In this document: in pieces, positions 7,734 through 14,955 of the stretch | Layout of the letters: every line of letters begins with the position of its first letter | Numbering within the stretch: the first letter of the stretch is position 1 | From: a virus | Virus record (IMG/VR): IMGVR_UViG_3300030061_001526 | Location: 1 to 35,375 of that record | DNA length: 35,375 nucleotides | Direction: 5' to 3' (one strand) | Notes under the pieces: generated by a model | Told to the model about the DNA's origin: nothing | Databases searched by the model: none | The model's input: only the letters and a program-made list of their open reading frames with translations | Position numbers and translations under genes: made by a program

Positions 7734-7762
7734 AAAAACCCCTATTAAGTTAGGGGTTTTTT
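7734..7762 (+). terminator. Rho-independent terminator after the capsid gene
   Basis: ACCCCTA pairs with TAGGGGT around a six-base loop and is followed by a run of T. An A-run on the 5' side makes it potentially bidirectional. Confidence 0.9.
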
Positions 7763-7770
7763 GTTTATAT

Positions 7771-7784
7771 GATATTTATATACA
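7771..7784 (+). promoter_or_regulatory. Late-promoter-like box
   Basis: GATATTTATATACA lies nine bases after the capsid terminator and 101 bases before the next ATG. It is identical to the boxes at 14567 and 14915. Confidence 0.6.
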
Positions 7785-7785
7785 G

Positions 7786-7877
7786 AGATTATTTCCAGCC
7801 CTGGCGACGGATGTCGTGGGTATTGTAATCTACAATTAAAGGATTTGGGAAGCAGGAAATCCCCAAATTGCATGGAG
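7786..7877 (+). promoter_or_regulatory. Structured 5' leader with two mutually exclusive helices
   Basis: AGATTA (7786-7791) pairs with TAATCT (7826-7831) and encloses small hairpins, including CGAC-GGAT-GTCG at 7805-7816. Downstream, GGATTT (7841-7846) can pair with AAATCC (7857-7862), or ATTTGGG (7843-7849) with CCCAAAT (7862-7868). These two helices share bases and cannot both form as simple hairpins. The ribosome site GGAG follows at 7874. The layout resembles a translational control element, but no riboswitch class is recognised. Confidence 0.4.
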
Positions 7878-7884
7878 AAAAAAA

Positions 7885-8358
7885 ATGGCAAATCAAACAA
7901 AAGTAAGTTTGAAAAGTAAACTAAGAGAATCAAATGCAAATTATATGGATGATTTATGTGATTCAATAGTTAGTTTAAGTGATACACAAACTATTACTGG
8001 TAATACAACTCAAAACGCTTTGATTATGGGTGTTCAAACAGTCGCAGCAGCAGGTGCAAACCAAGGCGCAGCAGGAGCAATCGTTCAAGGTAGTGGAGCA
8101 GTTGTAATCGTAACAGGTGCAGATGACGCAAAAGGTGTTAGACTACCTTTATTGTCAGATTGTACTGTTGGAGAAGCATATTTCGTAATGAACAATCTTT
8201 CAAATAAGACATTAGAAGTATATCCAGGTTCAGGTGACGCAGTTAATGTATCATCAGACAATACAGCGATTACGGTAGCAGCCGACACAATCAACATATT
8301 CATATGTATGGATACAGCTGAATGGTTCGGAGCAGAGTTACCACCAATAGCAGCATAA
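7885..8358 (+). CDS. Putative head decoration or fibre-like structural protein
   Basis: A 157-residue protein between capsid and neck genes with its own late box, leader and terminator. A short helical N-terminus is followed by a beta-rich Gly/Ala/Val/Ser domain. The segment GVRLPLLSDCTVGEAYFVMN, then LEVYPGSGDAVN and a W near the end, is a pattern I associate with small trimeric surface or fibre-tip proteins of marine phages. The isolated transcription unit fits a protein needed in high copy, such as a decoration protein. The call is by context and composition, not by a firm family match. It begins MANQTKVSLKSKLRE, which contains L-R-E at residues 13-15, a possible but weak prohead protease site. 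Confidence 0.55.
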   Translation: MANQTKVSLKSKLRESNANYMDDLCDSIVSLSDTQTITGNTTQNALIMGVQTVAAAGANQGAAGAIVQGSGAVVIVTGADDAKGVRLPLLSDCTVGEAYFVMNNLSNKTLEVYPGSGDAVNVSSDNTAITVAADTINIFICMDTAEWFGAELPPIAA

Positions 8359-8394
8359 TAATTTCAGTCCTGAAGCTGATTTATTACAAAATAA

Positions 8395-8424
8395 AAAGCC
8401 CCCTATTTTATAGGGGGTTTTTTT
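8395..8424 (+). terminator. Rho-independent terminator
   Basis: CCCCCTA (8399-8405) pairs with TAGGGGG (8411-8417), flanked by A-rich and T-rich runs. It closes the single-gene unit 7885-8358 and could also work on the other strand. Confidence 0.9.
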
Positions 8425-8445
8425 ATACACAAAAGTTTCATATTT

Positions 8446-8459
8446 GATATTTATTATTG
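8446..8459 (+). promoter_or_regulatory. Late-promoter-like box before the neck genes
   Basis: GATATTTATTATTG lies 40 bases upstream of the neck gene ATG, just after a terminator. It is identical to the box at 20076. Confidence 0.6.
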
Positions 8460-8499
8460 TAATATTACATAGTTTTTAATACCTTATAAGGAGATTTTA

Positions 8500-9669
8500 A
8501 TGGCTCAAGAAGCAATATGGCCAGGAAGTGGTTCTGCGATAATTCAACCAACAGGTTCCACACCTTTCGGAATATATGATACAGACTCAGAATTCATAAC
8601 TGAAGCCCCACAAGTTGCAAAGTGGTGTGCACAAAGACTTGGTTATCCAATAACCGCAGTTGAATTACAAGATACACAATTTTATGCTTGTTTAGAAGAA
8701 TCAATATCAGAATATTCTGCACAAGTTAATCAATTTAACATTCGTGACAACTTATTAAACCTAAAAGGACAAGCAACAAGCTCAAACTTTACTCACAAAA
8801 GAGTTAAATCAACTTTATCTGAGGTAATTTTTATCTCGGAAGAATATGGACAAGAAGCACAAGTTGGTGGAACGGTAGATTTTAAAAGAACCGCAGTATC
8901 TATAAATTCTGGAAGTCAAGTTTATGATTTAAATAATGTGATTAGTGAAGTAAGTCATTCTGGACAATCAATTGAAGTTAAAAGAGTTCATTATGAGGCG
9001 AGTCCAGCAGTAACGAGATACTTTGACCCATACGCATCAACAGGTCAAGGAACATACAATATGTTGGACGGATTTGGTTTTGGTAATATGTCACCAGCAA
9101 TTACTTTCGTATTACAACCAATTTTTGCAGACTTATTACGAGTTCAAGCAATTGAATTTAATGACCAGATTAGAAAATCTGCTTATTCATTTGAAATTCG
9201 TAACAATCAATTAAGAGTATTTCCCGTTCCAACTGAATCAGGTTCATTATGGGTAGAGTATATATTGACAGATGAAAGAGATAATCCTTTAAGAACGAGA
9301 TATAGTGGTTCAAGTGATGATACGGTAGTATCTGATTATTCAAATGCAAGATACGACAATATGGTTTATTCAAACATCAATGATGTTGGTAAACAATGGA
9401 TTAGAAAATACGCATTAGCATTATCAAAAGAGTTATTGGGAATCATTCGTTCTAAATACGGAACAATTCCTATTCCAAATTCAGAAGTTTCATTGGATGG
9501 AGATACGCTAAGAGCTGAAGCAGCAGCAGAAAAAGAACAATTAATAGAACAATTAAGAGAGAATCTTGAACAAACAAGTCGTAAAGCACTTATGGAAGCT
9601 AAACGAGATGAAAGTGAATTTGAACAAGAAACATTGAAGAAAGTTCCTTACCCAATTTATATAGGATAA
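8500..9669 (+). CDS. gp13: Neck protein (gp13-like)
   Basis: A 389-residue protein at the position of T4 gene 13. The region VAKWCAQRLGYPITAVELQD followed by FYACLEESISEYSAQVNQFN is a typical gp13-like head-completion signature: a small helical domain in which a conserved aromatic-acidic stretch organises the dodecameric ring under the portal. The middle is beta-rich and the C-terminal 60 residues form a charged helix (EKEQLIEQLRENLEQTSRKA). A strong AAGGAG precedes the ATG, with a late box before that. The gene ends four bases before the gp14-like gene. Expected role: connecting portal to tail terminator in the finished head. Confidence 0.75.
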   Translation: MAQEAIWPGSGSAIIQPTGSTPFGIYDTDSEFITEAPQVAKWCAQRLGYPITAVELQDTQFYACLEESISEYSAQVNQFNIRDNLLNLKGQATSSNFTHKRVKSTLSEVIFISEEYGQEAQVGGTVDFKRTAVSINSGSQVYDLNNVISEVSHSGQSIEVKRVHYEASPAVTRYFDPYASTGQGTYNMLDGFGFGNMSPAITFVLQPIFADLLRVQAIEFNDQIRKSAYSFEIRNNQLRVFPVPTESGSLWVEYILTDERDNPLRTRYSGSSDDTVVSDYSNARYDNMVYSNINDVGKQWIRKYALALSKELLGIIRSKYGTIPIPNSEVSLDGDTLRAEAAAEKEQLIEQLRENLEQTSRKALMEAKRDESEFEQETLKKVPYPIYIG

Positions 9670-9673
9670 ATAA

Positions 9674-10159
9674 ATGGCAAGTCGTTATTACCCACAGAAA
9701 GACTTGGACACCATAGATAAATTTAATAGAGAATTATTAGGTGAACCAAATTTAAGCAAAGATGGAATCATAAATCAAACCGTAGTTGTATATAAGGTTT
9801 CAGTTTATGATACTGAATCCAATATGTATGGAGAATCAGCTGAAGGTAAAGTTTATAAGCCAGGTGTTAATTTACCTTGTCTTGTAGACGCAGATGACTT
9901 TGATTTCAATACAGATGAGTTTGGGCCAGACCAAAGACAAAATGTTTCATTTGCATTCCAAAGAGATTATTTAGTTGAAGTTAATTTTAGACCAGAAATA
10001 GGTGATATAGTAAATTGGAATGATGGTTATTTTGAAATTAATGCTTTCAACGAAAACCAATTAGTAGGTGGAAACACAGACAATAATCACTCTATTGTAG
10101 CAACTGCACATCTAACAAGATTATCAATAACAAATATTGAACAACAAAGAGGTTTCTAA
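9674..10159 (+). CDS. gp14: Neck protein (gp14-like)
   Basis: A 161-residue protein immediately after gp13-like and before gp15-like genes, the T4 order. It begins with a basic aromatic segment (ASRYYPQKDLDTIDKFNREL) and has a beta-rich core with NFRPEIGDIVNWNDGYFEIN, characteristic of head-tail joining proteins of this type. It is shorter than T4 gp14 (about 256 residues). It couples to both neighbours (4-base gap; TAATG overlap). Assignment is mainly by synteny plus the core pattern. Confidence 0.65.
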   Translation: MASRYYPQKDLDTIDKFNRELLGEPNLSKDGIINQTVVVYKVSVYDTESNMYGESAEGKVYKPGVNLPCLVDADDFDFNTDEFGPDQRQNVSFAFQRDYLVEVNFRPEIGDIVNWNDGYFEINAFNENQLVGGNTDNNHSIVATAHLTRLSITNIEQQRGF

Positions 10160-11850
10160 TGGCAAGGAATAAACCAATACCAAGAAGTCAACGATTGGAG
10201 TTTAATCGTGGGACCAAAATCAGTCGTAATTCGCCTGGCGCAACAGATGATGTAAAAAACATATCCGTAAGTTTAATGGATATGGATAGCTCTATCTTAT
10301 TCTATTTCAATAATGTAATCAAACCAGAAGTAGAGGAAAACAAAGAAAAGGTAAAAGTTCCTTGTTTATACGCATCACCAGAAAGATGGGTATCAATTCA
10401 AAAGAACGGATACCTAAGAGATAAAAAAAATCAAGTTATATCCCCATTGATTGTTTTTAAAAGAACAGCTATGGAAAAGAACCAAGATATTCCTATTGAC
10501 AAAGTAGACGCCAACAAACCGAGAAACTTTTACGCATTTCAAAAAAAATATAGTAGTTTTAATCGTTACGATAAGTTTAGTGTATTACAAGAATTGTCAC
10601 CAGGTAGAGAATATTACAATGTAGCTATGCCAGATTATGTAACTCTAACTTATGAGTTTACGATTTTCACATCTTACATTGAACAAATGAACAAGATTAT
10701 TGAAAAGATAATGTATTCTGAGGGTTCATATTGGGGTGAGCCAGGTAAGATGAGATTTAGAACTCAAATAGAAAGTTACTCGGACGCTTCGGAGTTTGAA
10801 AATGAAAGACTTATAAAAACAACATTTACGGTAAATTTATTTGGTTATATATTACCAGAAACTTACAACAATTATACAACAACACAAAAGTATCTTACAC
10901 CAAAGAAAATTATAATGAGAGAGGGAGCTGATACTAAGATTGTGGACGATACTGGTAAATCAGTATTGGCACCAAATGCAGCAGTTGAGGGTGGAGACAC
11001 AACAAAAGATTTATTTTCTATATCCGTAACAAGTGGATTGACTTTAACACAAGGAACAGGTGTAACTATTTCAAACACAGGAGTTTCCTTTGATGGTTCA
11101 AGTCCACTAACACAAGCGATATCTATTGGGCAATCAGTAGGAACAACAGATAGTGTAAAGTTCAATCAGATAACGGCAAGTAGTGCAATACAAATTGGAG
11201 ATTCATCAACAAAATATAGTTCAACAGGTATTAGTGGTAGTATTGATATAACGGGTTCATTAGTTACAACAGGTAATATGACCGTAGCAGGAAATACTAC
11301 GATTAGTGGAACATTAACAGCTAACGAATTCCATACCGTAATGACTTCCGCTTCAATATTGTTTGAAAGTGGTTCAACAAAGTTTGGTAATTCAACAGAT
11401 GATAAACACGAATTTACAGGTAGTGCGCAAGTTACTGGTTCATTTGAATTGAATGGGTATCAAATTACAGAATTGTCAAATGATACCACATTGGGTGGAA
11501 GTAGCGCAGTAGCAGTTCCAACGGAAAATGCAGTAAAGACATACATAGATAATGAAGTTGGAAGTGTTCAATCATATTTAAGAAAACAATTTGTAAAAGT
11601 ATCATCTGGCATTTCTAATGCTTCAACGGCAAGTTTTAGTAGTGTTGCAAGTGCATCCGCTCCAAGTGGATACACAGCAACATCTGAAAATGACTTTATA
11701 TTTTTTATTAATGGGCAATATATGGAACACGACGCTTTATCAATACAACAAGCAGGTTCCAACTTTTTACTAATAGTTAACACGAGTGGTATAGGATACT
11801 CATTAGAAAGTGATGATGAAATTTTAGCAATTGGTAAATTTAATTCTTAG
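10159..11850 (+). CDS. gp15: Tail terminator (gp15-like) fused to a fibre-like C-terminal domain
   Basis: A 563-residue protein, roughly twice the T4 gp15 length. Residues 1-257 read as a gp15-type tail completion protein: ISVSLMDMDSSILFYFNNVI, then YVTLTYEFTIFTSYIEQMNK and IKTTFTVNLFGYILPETYNN, matching the ring protein that caps the tube and sheath. From about residue 270 (base ~10969) the composition changes to Ser/Thr/Gly-rich beta sequence of a fibre (SGLTLTQGTGVTISNTGVSF), ending in a compact domain (GYSLESDDEILAIGKFNS) that is repeated in the next gene. A fusion would place fibres at the head-tail neck. No stop or frameshift interrupts the junction. Confidence 0.75.
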   Translation: MARNKPIPRSQRLEFNRGTKISRNSPGATDDVKNISVSLMDMDSSILFYFNNVIKPEVEENKEKVKVPCLYASPERWVSIQKNGYLRDKKNQVISPLIVFKRTAMEKNQDIPIDKVDANKPRNFYAFQKKYSSFNRYDKFSVLQELSPGREYYNVAMPDYVTLTYEFTIFTSYIEQMNKIIEKIMYSEGSYWGEPGKMRFRTQIESYSDASEFENERLIKTTFTVNLFGYILPETYNNYTTTQKYLTPKKIIMREGADTKIVDDTGKSVLAPNAAVEGGDTTKDLFSISVTSGLTLTQGTGVTISNTGVSFDGSSPLTQAISIGQSVGTTDSVKFNQITASSAIQIGDSSTKYSSTGISGSIDITGSLVTTGNMTVAGNTTISGTLTANEFHTVMTSASILFESGSTKFGNSTDDKHEFTGSAQVTGSFELNGYQITELSNDTTLGGSSAVAVPTENAVKTYIDNEVGSVQSYLRKQFVKVSSGISNASTASFSSVASASAPSGYTATSENDFIFFINGQYMEHDALSIQQAGSNFLLIVNTSGIGYSLESDDEILAIGKFNS

Positions 11851-11858
11851 GATTAGAA

Positions 11859-12722
11859 ATGAGTATTCCTAAATTTATACTTAAAAACCCAATAACAATT
11901 GAAACACCAACAGGTGTTATATCAATCGTTGATAGTAATCCTTTTGGTTCACAAGCGTTCTTTTTAAAAAGTGATAAGAATGTTGAATTGAAAATTGGAC
12001 AAGTAGTAGCGACAAGCTCTAATGTTCAGTTTTCAAATGTAACGAGTTCAAACGTAGTTAAAGCTGGGAATTTATTTTTAGGTGAAGGATTTATTAGTAG
12101 TTCAACAGGTTTAGTTTCACACACCGGTAGTATGGTTATCACACAAGAACTAACCGGTAGTGGAAATATGACATTAAATGGTAGATTAACCGCTACAAAA
12201 ATTGAAGCAAACGTTAGTGAATCATTTACATTGTTTGAAAGTGGCTCAAGTATATTTGGAGACACTACAAATGATAAACATATGTTGACAGGTAGTGTTG
12301 ATGTGACGGGTTCATATAAACTAAATGGGTATCAAGTAGATGAGATATCAAATGATACTTCATTAGGGGGTAGTAGCACGACTTCTTTACCGACTGAAAA
12401 TGCTTCAAAGGGATACTTGACAACATTAAATGTTCCAAACAAATTGGCATATTTGAGGAAGTCATTTGCACATACGGCAAGTATTTCCAATACAGCAACC
12501 GCTAGTTTCAATGCTATTACGGCATCGGCACCAAGTGGAGTGACAACAACAAGTGAAGAAGATTTTATGTTTTTTGTAAATGGTATGTTGATTGAAGGAG
12601 ACGCATTGACTATACAACAGAAAACATCGACAAATTTAGAGTTAAGATTGAACATATCGGGCTTAGGATACTCTTTGGAGAGTGGAGATGAGGTCGTAGG
12701 ATTTGGTAAATTTAATAGTTAG
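11859..12722 (+). CDS. Fibre-like protein paralogous to the gp15 fusion domain
   Basis: A 287-residue protein whose last ~230 residues align along their length with the C-terminal half of the preceding product: LFESGSSIFGDTTNDKH versus LFESGSTKFGNSTDDKH, then NGYQVDEISNDTSLGGSS versus NGYQITELSNDTTLGGSS, and an end of GYSLESGDEVVGFGKFNS versus GYSLESDDEILAIGKFNS. The first ~50 residues (SIPKFILKNPITIETPTGVI) are its own, perhaps an attachment domain. Ser/Thr/Gly-rich beta repeats and the terminal domain suggest a fibre or whisker. Tandem duplication of the fibre domain is the simplest origin. It starts eight bases after the upstream stop. Confidence 0.7.
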   Translation: MSIPKFILKNPITIETPTGVISIVDSNPFGSQAFFLKSDKNVELKIGQVVATSSNVQFSNVTSSNVVKAGNLFLGEGFISSSTGLVSHTGSMVITQELTGSGNMTLNGRLTATKIEANVSESFTLFESGSSIFGDTTNDKHMLTGSVDVTGSYKLNGYQVDEISNDTSLGGSSTTSLPTENASKGYLTTLNVPNKLAYLRKSFAHTASISNTATASFNAITASAPSGVTTTSEEDFMFFVNGMLIEGDALTIQQKTSTNLELRLNISGLGYSLESGDEVVGFGKFNS

Positions 12723-12732
12723 ATATTTATAA
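12722..12732 (+). promoter_or_regulatory. Late-promoter-like box before the fibre gene
   Basis: GATATTTATAA begins at the last base of the upstream stop codon and lies 22 bases before the next ATG. Confidence 0.45.
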
Positions 12733-12754
12733 GTAGGAAAAATACAAGAGAATT

Positions 12755-14563
12755 ATGGCAAATATTAAGGGAAAACAACTATCGAGTAATTTAGCAGTAA
12801 CTAACGTTACGGCAAGTGGACACATTAGTGGAAGTAATACTTCTACGGGTTCATTTGGTAATGTGCAAGTCGTTAGAAGTATGACAGCAGCAAATGTTTC
12901 AGCATCAGTTATTCAAGCTACCCAAGGAACAATCGATATTCATTCATTGAGTGGATATGTTGCTAACGAAAATATAGACCATAGTTCAGTAACAATTACA
13001 GCAGGTAGTGGTTTAACTGGTGGTGGAGATATAACTTCCACAAGAACATTAGCAGTTGGAGCCGGAACAGGTGTTACAGTAAATGCTAATGATGTAGCGA
13101 TTGGACAGGCAGTTGCAGCATCAAGCACACCAACATTCGCAGGACTTACCTTAACGGGTAATTTAATATCAGATTCAATAATTAGTGGTAGTAGAATTGC
13201 CACAACAGGACAAATTACTGGTTCTACAATTTCCGCATCGGTTGTTCAAGCAACACAAGGGACAATAAATCACGATTCATTAGCAGGGTTTGTAGCAAAT
13301 GAACACATCAATCACACGAGTGTTGACATAACAGCTGGAGCAGGACTAACAGGTGGTGGAGATATTTCATCAACAAGAACTCTTGCAGTCGGTGCAGGAA
13401 CGGGTATTACTGTAAATGCCAATGATGTAGCAATTGGACAGGCAGTTTCTACAACTTCTAATGTAAAATTTGCAAACATTACAGGTTCGATTATTAGTGG
13501 TTCAAGTCTATTAGGTGTAGTTGGAACAGCAACACAAGGAACAATCAATCACGATTCATTATCAGGTTTTGTTGCAGACGAACACGTTGCTCACGGAGAT
13601 GTAACGATTACAGCTGGAGCAGGTCTAACAGGTGGTGGAACAATCGCATCTACAAGAACATTAGCAGTTGGAGCCGGAACAGGTGTTACCGTAAATGCCA
13701 ATGATGTAGCAATCGGTCAGGCAGTATCAACGACTTCCAATGTTTTATTTGCAAATATCACGGGTTCAATTATTAGTGGTTCAAGTTTATTGGGTGTGGT
13801 TGGAACAGCGACACAAGGAACCATTGACCACGATGGTCTGGCAAATTTTGTAGCAAACGAACACATAGACCATAGTGCAGTAAGTGTAACAGCGGGCGAT
13901 GGTTTAACTGGTGGTGGAACAATAGCTGCTAATAGAACTATAAATGTAGTGGGTGGAGACGGAATTACAGCTAACGCAAATGATGTAGCAGTAACTGCCG
14001 CACAAACAGCAATAACTTCTTTAATCAATTCAAGTTTAACAAAAATCGGAACAGCAACTGACCAAGAATATATTAAGTTTGACACTTCAAATGAAGTAAA
14101 TGTTCATATAAATAATTCAGAAAAGTTAAGTGTAACTACCGCTGGTGCAAATGTAACGGGAGATTTTGCAGCATCAGCAACATCTTCGGCAGCACATATA
14201 TTGGTAACAGGTATAATTTCTGGTTCTCAAATAGAAGCAAGTGGTGATGTTATCGCATTTAGTTCATCTGATAGAAGATTTAAAGATAATCTTGTTGTGA
14301 TTGAAGGTTCATTAGACAAGATAGGTAAAATAAATGGTTATGAATTTGATTGGAACGACAAACAAACCGCTTACAAAGGACACGACATTGGTGTTGTGGC
14401 ACAAGAAATAGAAGCAGTTTTACCAGAGGTCGTAACCACAAGAGGAGATGGATACAAAGCAGTCAAATATGACAAAATTGTTCCATTGTTAATCGAGTCA
14501 ATAAAAGAATTACAGAAAAAAGTTGAAGATATAGAAAAAAATTGTGATTGTTTGAATAAATAA
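12755..14563 (+). CDS. Tail fibre with S74 intramolecular chaperone
   Basis: A 602-residue fibre. Residues ~1-450 are beta-repeat sequence with a 93-residue unit (GLTGGGDISSTRTLAVGAGT then VNANDVAIGQAV) present about four times, typical of trimeric phage fibres. The last 100 residues form a peptidase S74 chaperone: SSDRRFKDN at ~504-512 carries the Ser and Lys of the self-cleaving dyad, GHDIGVVAQEIEAVLPEVV and AVKYDKIVPLLIESIKELQK are the signature helices, and a coiled coil ends the chain. Such domains fold the fibre as a trimer and then cut themselves off just before the SD motif. The closing CDC could make a disulfide or metal site. Probable receptor-binding or neck fibre; the receptor is unknown. 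Confidence 0.88.
   Translation: MANIKGKQLSSNLAVTNVTASGHISGSNTSTGSFGNVQVVRSMTAANVSASVIQATQGTIDIHSLSGYVANENIDHSSVTITAGSGLTGGGDITSTRTLAVGAGTGVTVNANDVAIGQAVAASSTPTFAGLTLTGNLISDSIISGSRIATTGQITGSTISASVVQATQGTINHDSLAGFVANEHINHTSVDITAGAGLTGGGDISSTRTLAVGAGTGITVNANDVAIGQAVSTTSNVKFANITGSIISGSSLLGVVGTATQGTINHDSLSGFVADEHVAHGDVTITAGAGLTGGGTIASTRTLAVGAGTGVTVNANDVAIGQAVSTTSNVLFANITGSIISGSSLLGVVGTATQGTIDHDGLANFVANEHIDHSAVSVTAGDGLTGGGTIAANRTINVVGGDGITANANDVAVTAAQTAITSLINSSLTKIGTATDQEYIKFDTSNEVNVHINNSEKLSVTTAGANVTGDFAASATSSAAHILVTGIISGSQIEASGDVIAFSSSDRRFKDNLVVIEGSLDKIGKINGYEFDWNDKQTAYKGHDIGVVAQEIEAVLPEVVTTRGDGYKAVKYDKIVPLLIESIKELQKKVEDIEKNCDCLNK
12929..14098 (+). repeat. Tandem fibre repeats, 279-base period
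   Basis: Units begin at 12929, 13262, 13541 and 13820 with the codons for TIxHDSL-like sequence. The last three are spaced exactly 279 bases (93 codons), and the first is 333 bases long because of an insertion. Nucleotide identity between units is visibly high, so recombination can change the number of copies. Confidence 0.85.
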
Positions 14564-14566
14564 TCT

Positions 14567-14580
14567 GATATTTATATACA
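14567..14580 (+). promoter_or_regulatory. Late-promoter-like box
   Basis: GATATTTATATACA begins three bases after the fibre stop and lies 18 bases before the next ATG, with AGGAG between. Confidence 0.55.
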
Positions 14581-14598
14581 AACCAAACAGGAGTTATA

Positions 14599-14880
14599 AT
14601 GGCAAAGAAAAAAGAAATTAAATTCACAAAAGAAGAATTAAGTTCATTACAGAGTTTAAAGGATTCTTATTCCAATGTTGAATTATCTTTGGGTAAAATA
14701 GAGGTTGCTCGTATGCAAACTGAACAAAGATTAGAACAAATTGAAAATGAGAAACTTCGTTTAGAAACTGAATATACTCAAACACAAATTCAAGAAAACG
14801 AATTAGTAAGTGAGTTGAATGAAAAGTATGGAGCAGGTAATCTGAATCCAGAAACTGGCGTCTTCACACCAGTAAAATAA
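14599..14880 (+). CDS. Small coiled-coil protein upstream of the tail sheath
   Basis: A 93-residue protein with a continuous predicted coiled coil over residues 10-78 (LSSLQSLKDSYSNVELSLGK, then EQRLEQIENEKLRLE), followed by a short conserved-looking tail (KYGAGNLNPETGVFTPVK). It has its own late box and ribosome site and is followed by another late box before the sheath gene. Similar small proteins are common in this position in marine T4-like phages, I believe, but the function is not known to me. A structural or chaperone role near neck or tail is likely. Confidence 0.65.
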   Translation: MAKKKEIKFTKEELSSLQSLKDSYSNVELSLGKIEVARMQTEQRLEQIENEKLRLETEYTQTQIQENELVSELNEKYGAGNLNPETGVFTPVK

Positions 14881-14914
14881 TTAGTCTTGGTAGTGAATTT
14901 TGAGATTTGTATAT

Positions 14915-14928
14915 GATATTTATATACA
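14915..14928 (+). promoter_or_regulatory. Late-promoter-like box before the tail sheath gene
   Basis: GATATTTATATACA lies 28 bases upstream of the sheath ATG, with AGGAG between. Identical to the boxes at 7771 and 14567. Confidence 0.6.
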
Positions 14929-14955
14929 ACGATTAACACATTTAGGAGAAATCTA

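Noticed and set aside
12940-14085. Minus-strand frames across the fibre repeats
   Set aside because: Their Pro/Val/Ala-rich repeats are the antisense of the fibre repeat units, with no expression signals.
12929-14098. CRISPR array
   Set aside because: The repeats are in-frame 279-base coding units of a fibre gene, not short repeats with unique spacers.
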